Shown: piece after piece, positions 61,274 through 64,000 of the stretch
How the letters are laid out: every line of letters starts with the position of its first letter
Position numbering within the stretch: position 1 is the stretch's first letter
Assembly (NCBI RefSeq): GCF_001592945.1
Contig: NZ_LRPB01000049.1
Coordinates: 186,001-250,000 of the forward strand
DNA from: Roseivirga seohaensis
GTDB taxonomy: Bacteria > Bacteroidota > Bacteroidia > Cytophagales > Cyclobacteriaceae
Direction: 5' to 3'
DNA length: 64,000 bases
Translations under genes and position numbers: made by a program
Notes under the pieces: model-generated
Told to the model about the DNA's origin: nothing
Seen by the model: only the letters and a program-made list of their open reading frames with translations
The model's database searches: none

Positions 61274-62321
61274 GGCGATCTGGATTGAGGTCTGTATAAA
61301 TCCGCCACAATGTGTTTAAGTCTCTGTGTCCTGTGACTTGCGCCACCTGATCGACTGAATACCCTAACTCGAACAATCTAGATGCCCCTTCTCTTCTCAA
61401 ATCATGATATCTCAAATCTGAGATTTTAAGTTCATTTCTTACTCTCTGAAATCCAGCCGTTACTGAACGAGGGTTATAAGGGAAAATTCTGTTATCCTTT
61501 TCATTTCTCTTCTGTTGCAGCACAATCTTCAGTGCATCCCCCAAGAGAGGTACTTTCATATGATTGCCAACTTTCTTTCTGGGGTCCTTTCTATTGCGCA
61601 CCCAAACCCAACTTTCATCAACATTCAAGTCTTCCCAGACAATCGAACATACCTCAGATATCCTCATGCATGATAGAATTGAGAAATCCAGAATATCTGT
61701 GAAAGGTATAGTTGAATAAGTATGTTTCTGCCTTTCGGCCAATCCTTTTCTGAGCTTTTGAAGCTCATTGTTTGACGGCCTTCTTGTTCTAATGTTTGAC
61801 TTCCCAATTAACCCAAGAATTCGTAGTGTCGGCATTGCCTCAACGATTGATGAGGTATTAACGTCAATCTCATATAGTGCCTTTGCAGATCGCAAAACCG
61901 CTCTTATATGGCTTATGTCACATGCAATAGTTGCCGGAGATGCACCACCCGATTTTCTTTCCTTACAAAAATCCACGATATGCTTTGGTTTAAGATTTGA
62001 AAGCTTTGTGTTCGCTATATCAAATTCTTTGATTGCTTCTAAAGAGTATCTTTTAGAACGACCCATACCAATGTGTTCATCAGATAGATATTTTTCCAAT
62101 AAGTCTCTAAGAAGTAATAATGATGTATGATTGTTTGAGAAGTCTTGACCTTGGGAAATGCTCTTTTCAATCAGATCAACCTGGAGTTTTCCCCATGCTT
62201 TTGCGGATGCTTTATTTTTAAAGGTCTTGTTTTTGGATTTGCGCTCATCACTTTCTGGCTGAACCCATCTAACCTGACAACAATATTTACCATTTCGAGG
62301 AGAAACACTAAAGTACGGCAC
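61260..62321 (-). CDS. int: Tyrosine recombinase, probable dusA-targeting type
   Basis: A 353-residue integrase starting at GTG. The catalytic set is complete: R220 (CMRISEV), H306-x-x-R309 (YHDLRREG), H332 (TGHRDL) and Y342 (RIYTDL). The N-terminal arm-binding domain reads FSVSPRNGKYCCQVRWV, and a SAM-like core follows. It resembles proteobacterial phage and island integrases more than the enzyme at 36313. Just upstream is a short copy of the start of dusA flanked by TGTAGGCAA repeats, which identifies the likely attP. Confidence 0.92.
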   Translation of the reverse strand: MPYFSVSPRNGKYCCQVRWVQPESDERKSKNKTFKNKASAKAWGKLQVDLIEKSISQGQDFSNNHTSLLLLRDLLEKYLSDEHIGMGRSKRYSLEAIKEFDIANTKLSNLKPKHIVDFCKERKSGGASPATIACDISHIRAVLRSAKALYEIDVNTSSIVEAMPTLRILGLIGKSNIRTRRPSNNELQKLRKGLAERQKHTYSTIPFTDILDFSILSCMRISEVCSIVWEDLNVDESWVWVRNRKDPRKKVGNHMKVPLLGDALKIVLQQKRNEKDNRIFPYNPRSVTAGFQRVRNELKISDLRYHDLRREGASRLFELGYSVDQVAQVTGHRDLNTLWRIYTDLNPDRLILK

Positions 62322-62357
62322 TAGCTAATTTCCCTTCCCCAATTAGCGGTTATTACA

Positions 62358-62593
62358 TTGCCTACTGTAGGCAATATGTAGGCAAATTGTCAAGAAAATG
62401 TACTAAAATGTGTGAAAATGTATGAAAACGGATAAGAACGAAAAATCTCAAAAACCCCAGTATTCCTGCACTTTAGAAGGAAATCTCAAGCACAGGCATA
62501 TTTCCGTTGCCCCTATGATGGATTGGACAAATTCTGGTAATATCCCATTGAAATAAAACAATTCTGAAAAAGCTGTAGGCAATATGTTGGCAA
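62358..62593. other. Apparent attP of the dusA-type integrase
   Basis: Left arm: TTGCCTAC then two copies of TGTAGGCAA-type sequence (62358-62385). Core: the dusA-like segment with CCTATGATGGATTGGACA (about 62504-62521). Right arm: TGTAGGCAA and TGTTGGCAA (62575-62593). Three AAAATG blocks with 10-base spacing (62395-62420) lie between. Arms on both sides of a core are expected for an unintegrated attP. Confidence 0.55.
62422..62556 (+). pseudogene. dusA: 5' fragment of dusA (tRNA-dihydrouridine synthase A)
   Basis: A 44-codon frame. The part LKHRHISVAPMMDWTN matches the invariant N-terminal SVAPMMDWTD block of DusA. Immediately after it the similarity ends and a stop follows. Such replacement 5' ends are carried by islands that insert into dusA and restore its start. 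Here no DusA body follows. Confidence 0.7.
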
Positions 62594-62667
62594 CTTCATT
62601 TTATTGACTATTTGTTATCTTGATCAATCCTTCAAACTTTTAAGCTCTATAAACTCGACATACACTA

Positions 62668-62936
62668 TGGAAGACGAAAAGGACAACTACGATGAAATCA
62701 TGAAAATAATGCAAGTGGCAACAAATGCTTTTTGGGGAGCTAATATCCCCAAACATGAAATTCCGCACGTATTGGCTGACTATATTGTTATTTCTATAAT
62801 CGGCATGTGCGAAGAAGAAGGCGAAGAACTGACTGAGAAAGCCGTCATGTCGGTAATTGAAAGAATGAAAAACACACTTAATGATTGGAAACTAGGAAAA
62901 GGTGGATTTGACTATCGAAACTGGAAAATGAATTAA
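62668..62936 (+). CDS. Acidic hypothetical protein
   Basis: An 89-residue acidic protein: MEDEKDNYDEIMKIMQVATNAFWGANIPKHEIPHVLADYIVISIIGMCEEEGEEL. It is helical with one semi-hydrophobic segment. I prefer the ATG at 62668; the frame extends upstream to 62604 without a good start. No family is recognised. It is on the plus strand with a small membrane-protein gene behind it, between the attP-like site and Mrr. Confidence 0.6.
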
Positions 62937-62961
62937 AATAACACTCAATTTCACACACATA

Positions 62962-63093
62962 ATGAAAGGCAAACGCAAATACAACAATTCAAGACGGGAT
63001 CAGATGATTTTTGGGCTCATCCTTTTAGGGGTGTTCGCCTTGATTTACTTAATCAATTTTGCTTTTGACCTCGGTTGGTTTCCCGAGAATTAG
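62962..63093 (+). CDS. 43-residue single-pass membrane peptide
   Basis: The frame gives a basic front (MKGKRKYNNSRRDQ), a clear transmembrane helix (MIFGLILLGVFALIYLINF) and a short tail (AFDLGWFPEN). It is too short for usual gene finders but has the charge and hydrophobicity pattern of a real inner-membrane peptide. It lies 25 bases after the upstream gene and 3 bases from the convergent Mrr gene. Function unknown. Confidence 0.55.
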   Translation: MKGKRKYNNSRRDQMIFGLILLGVFALIYLINFAFDLGWFPEN

Positions 63094-63096
63094 CCT

Positions 63097-63993
63097 TTAA
63101 AAGGTGTCAAAAAATTCTTCATCAATTTTCTTGATGTGGAGGATCTGCTCATCTTCACAACCTATGTTATATTTGATCAATAGCCTAGATAACCTCTGTC
63201 CATCAATCAGAACAATTTTTTTACCCATTGCTTTTGCCGTGTTATGAGCAGAAGTGCTAAAAGTGGAAGTGGTAAAGAAAATACCCTTTTGAGTTTTCTT
63301 CATATCCAATGCACCGCTAAAGTCACGAATAGCACCTGAACCGACACTATTCCCTTCTCCATATCTTTTGGCCTGAACATATATTTGATCTACTCCTAAC
63401 GCATCTTGATCAATCACACCATCCACCCCATCATCACCACTTTTCCCCAAAAGTCTGCCGGGGTTATCTGATGCCCCTCCATAGCCCATAGCCAATAATA
63501 ATTGAACCACCACATGTTCAAACAATATTGGTTTGGCTTCACGAATACGACTTAGGAGTTCATCCGCAAGAGTATCAGTAATTGTTTGGTGCGAAGAACG
63601 AAGTAACTCATCCGGTGTAGATGAAGCTTCAATTACATTAGACTTTTCAATCTCATTAGAATTGTCAGTTCTTGTACCCCTTCTACTCTTAAATTCCTGG
63701 AATGCTTCAAATTGCTCAAGGAATTTATTGTCAATTTTTTGAGGTGCGTTTGCTAAAACTCTCCTGCCGTCTTCAGTAATAGTAAAATAACCTCGCTTAG
63801 TGTATTGAACCAAGTTAGCCTGCTTTAAATAACCTTTCGCCCAATGAACTCGATTCGAAAAAGTTGTTTGTCTTCCACTTGGCAAAAGCTCCTCTCGTTC
63901 CTCCTGTGTGAGTGAATATTCTTCTGCCAAATCATCTATAACCTCAGATGTTGAAATCTCTCCGTTAGCAGAGGATTTTAGAACTGGTAGCAT
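63097..63993 (-). CDS. mrr: Mrr-type restriction endonuclease
   Basis: A 298-residue protein. Residues 1-90 form the winged-helix Mrr N-terminal domain (LAEEYSLTQEEREELLPSGRQTTFSNRVHWAKGYLKQANL). The C-terminal catalytic domain has FEHVVVQLLLAMGYGG, GDDGVDGVI and YVQAKRY: the E, D and Q-x-K elements of this nuclease fold. Mrr enzymes cut methylated foreign DNA. There is no neighbouring methylase, as expected for a modification-dependent enzyme. The whole gene is in the window. Confidence 0.9.
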   Translation of the reverse strand: MLPVLKSSANGEISTSEVIDDLAEEYSLTQEEREELLPSGRQTTFSNRVHWAKGYLKQANLVQYTKRGYFTITEDGRRVLANAPQKIDNKFLEQFEAFQEFKSRRGTRTDNSNEIEKSNVIEASSTPDELLRSSHQTITDTLADELLSRIREAKPILFEHVVVQLLLAMGYGGASDNPGRLLGKSGDDGVDGVIDQDALGVDQIYVQAKRYGEGNSVGSGAIRDFSGALDMKKTQKGIFFTTSTFSTSAHNTAKAMGKKIVLIDGQRLSRLLIKYNIGCEDEQILHIKKIDEEFFDTF

Positions 63994-64000
63994 TAGGGTT

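Noticed and set aside
1-64000. CRISPR array or rRNA genes
   Set aside because: No regularly spaced repeats with unique spacers and no rRNA-like sequence were seen on reading both strands.

Overview
The window is a stack of mobile DNA in what looks like a member of the Bacteroidota (a marine or environmental Cytophagales- or Flavobacteriia-like host is my inference). The left 36 kb carries a CTnDOT-type Bacteroidota conjugation system, its genes mostly start without a Shine-Dalgarno sequence, and promoters of the Bacteroidota TAnnTTTG type can be read in several places. No rRNA gene, complete tRNA or CRISPR array is visible.

Region 1 (1-4.85 kb) is a stress and metal cargo operon: the tail of a ribose-phosphate pyrophosphokinase, a secreted hypothetical protein, a PPK2 polyphosphate kinase, a CPH-type (CopB-like) metal P-type ATPase and an MFS exporter. 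A decayed, nearly gene-free stretch follows (4.85-6.25 kb). Region 2 (6.25-36.1 kb) is a conjugative transposon: RadC-like protein, a duplicated 180-bp noncoding element, a MobA/MobB/T4CP mobilization set, LytTR and RteC regulators, a tra cluster (TraE, F, G, three related secreted proteins, J, K, L, M, N), a giant DarB-like methylase-helicase inserted in the tra cluster, accessory plasmid genes (DUF3945, DUF932) and a large serine recombinase at the right edge. Three copies of one palindromic promoter module with identical internal spacing precede the mobilization, transfer and recombinase blocks, so they probably form a regulon.

Region 3 (36.1-about 51 kb) starts exactly at a 5'-truncated tRNA-Met(CAT) 3' half. 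Next to it is a Bacteroidota-type tyrosine integrase, followed by an excisionase-like protein, a soluble VirD4-like coupling ATPase, a sigma-like factor, an unusual three-gene cassette (HTH plus nucleotide-hydrolase-like fusion, a membrane/vWA-like protein, a membrane protein) and a MobF relaxase-helicase. This reads as an integrative mobilizable element that would borrow a transfer channel. An SRAP (YedK-like) gene follows.

Region 4 (about 51.4-62.6 kb) has a different style: strong Shine-Dalgarno sequences, palindromic operators, and a ParDE, SSB, ArdC, truncated N6-methylase and RadC set typical of proteobacterial plasmids. It also holds an AT-rich three-gene ABC-3C defence operon (nuclease, MC6-like middle component, DUF2326 ATPase), a PrtN/AlpA-like regulator and a second tyrosine integrase. 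Beside that integrase lies a 44-codon copy of the start of dusA flanked on both sides by TGTAGGCAA repeats: an apparently intact attP of a dusA-targeting element, not joined to a dusA gene here. The window ends with two small genes and an Mrr-type restriction enzyme. Overall the right half mixes defence (ABC-3C, Mrr, TA, possibly the 41-45 kb cassette) with anti-restriction functions (ArdC, DarB-like protein, methylase-like protein).
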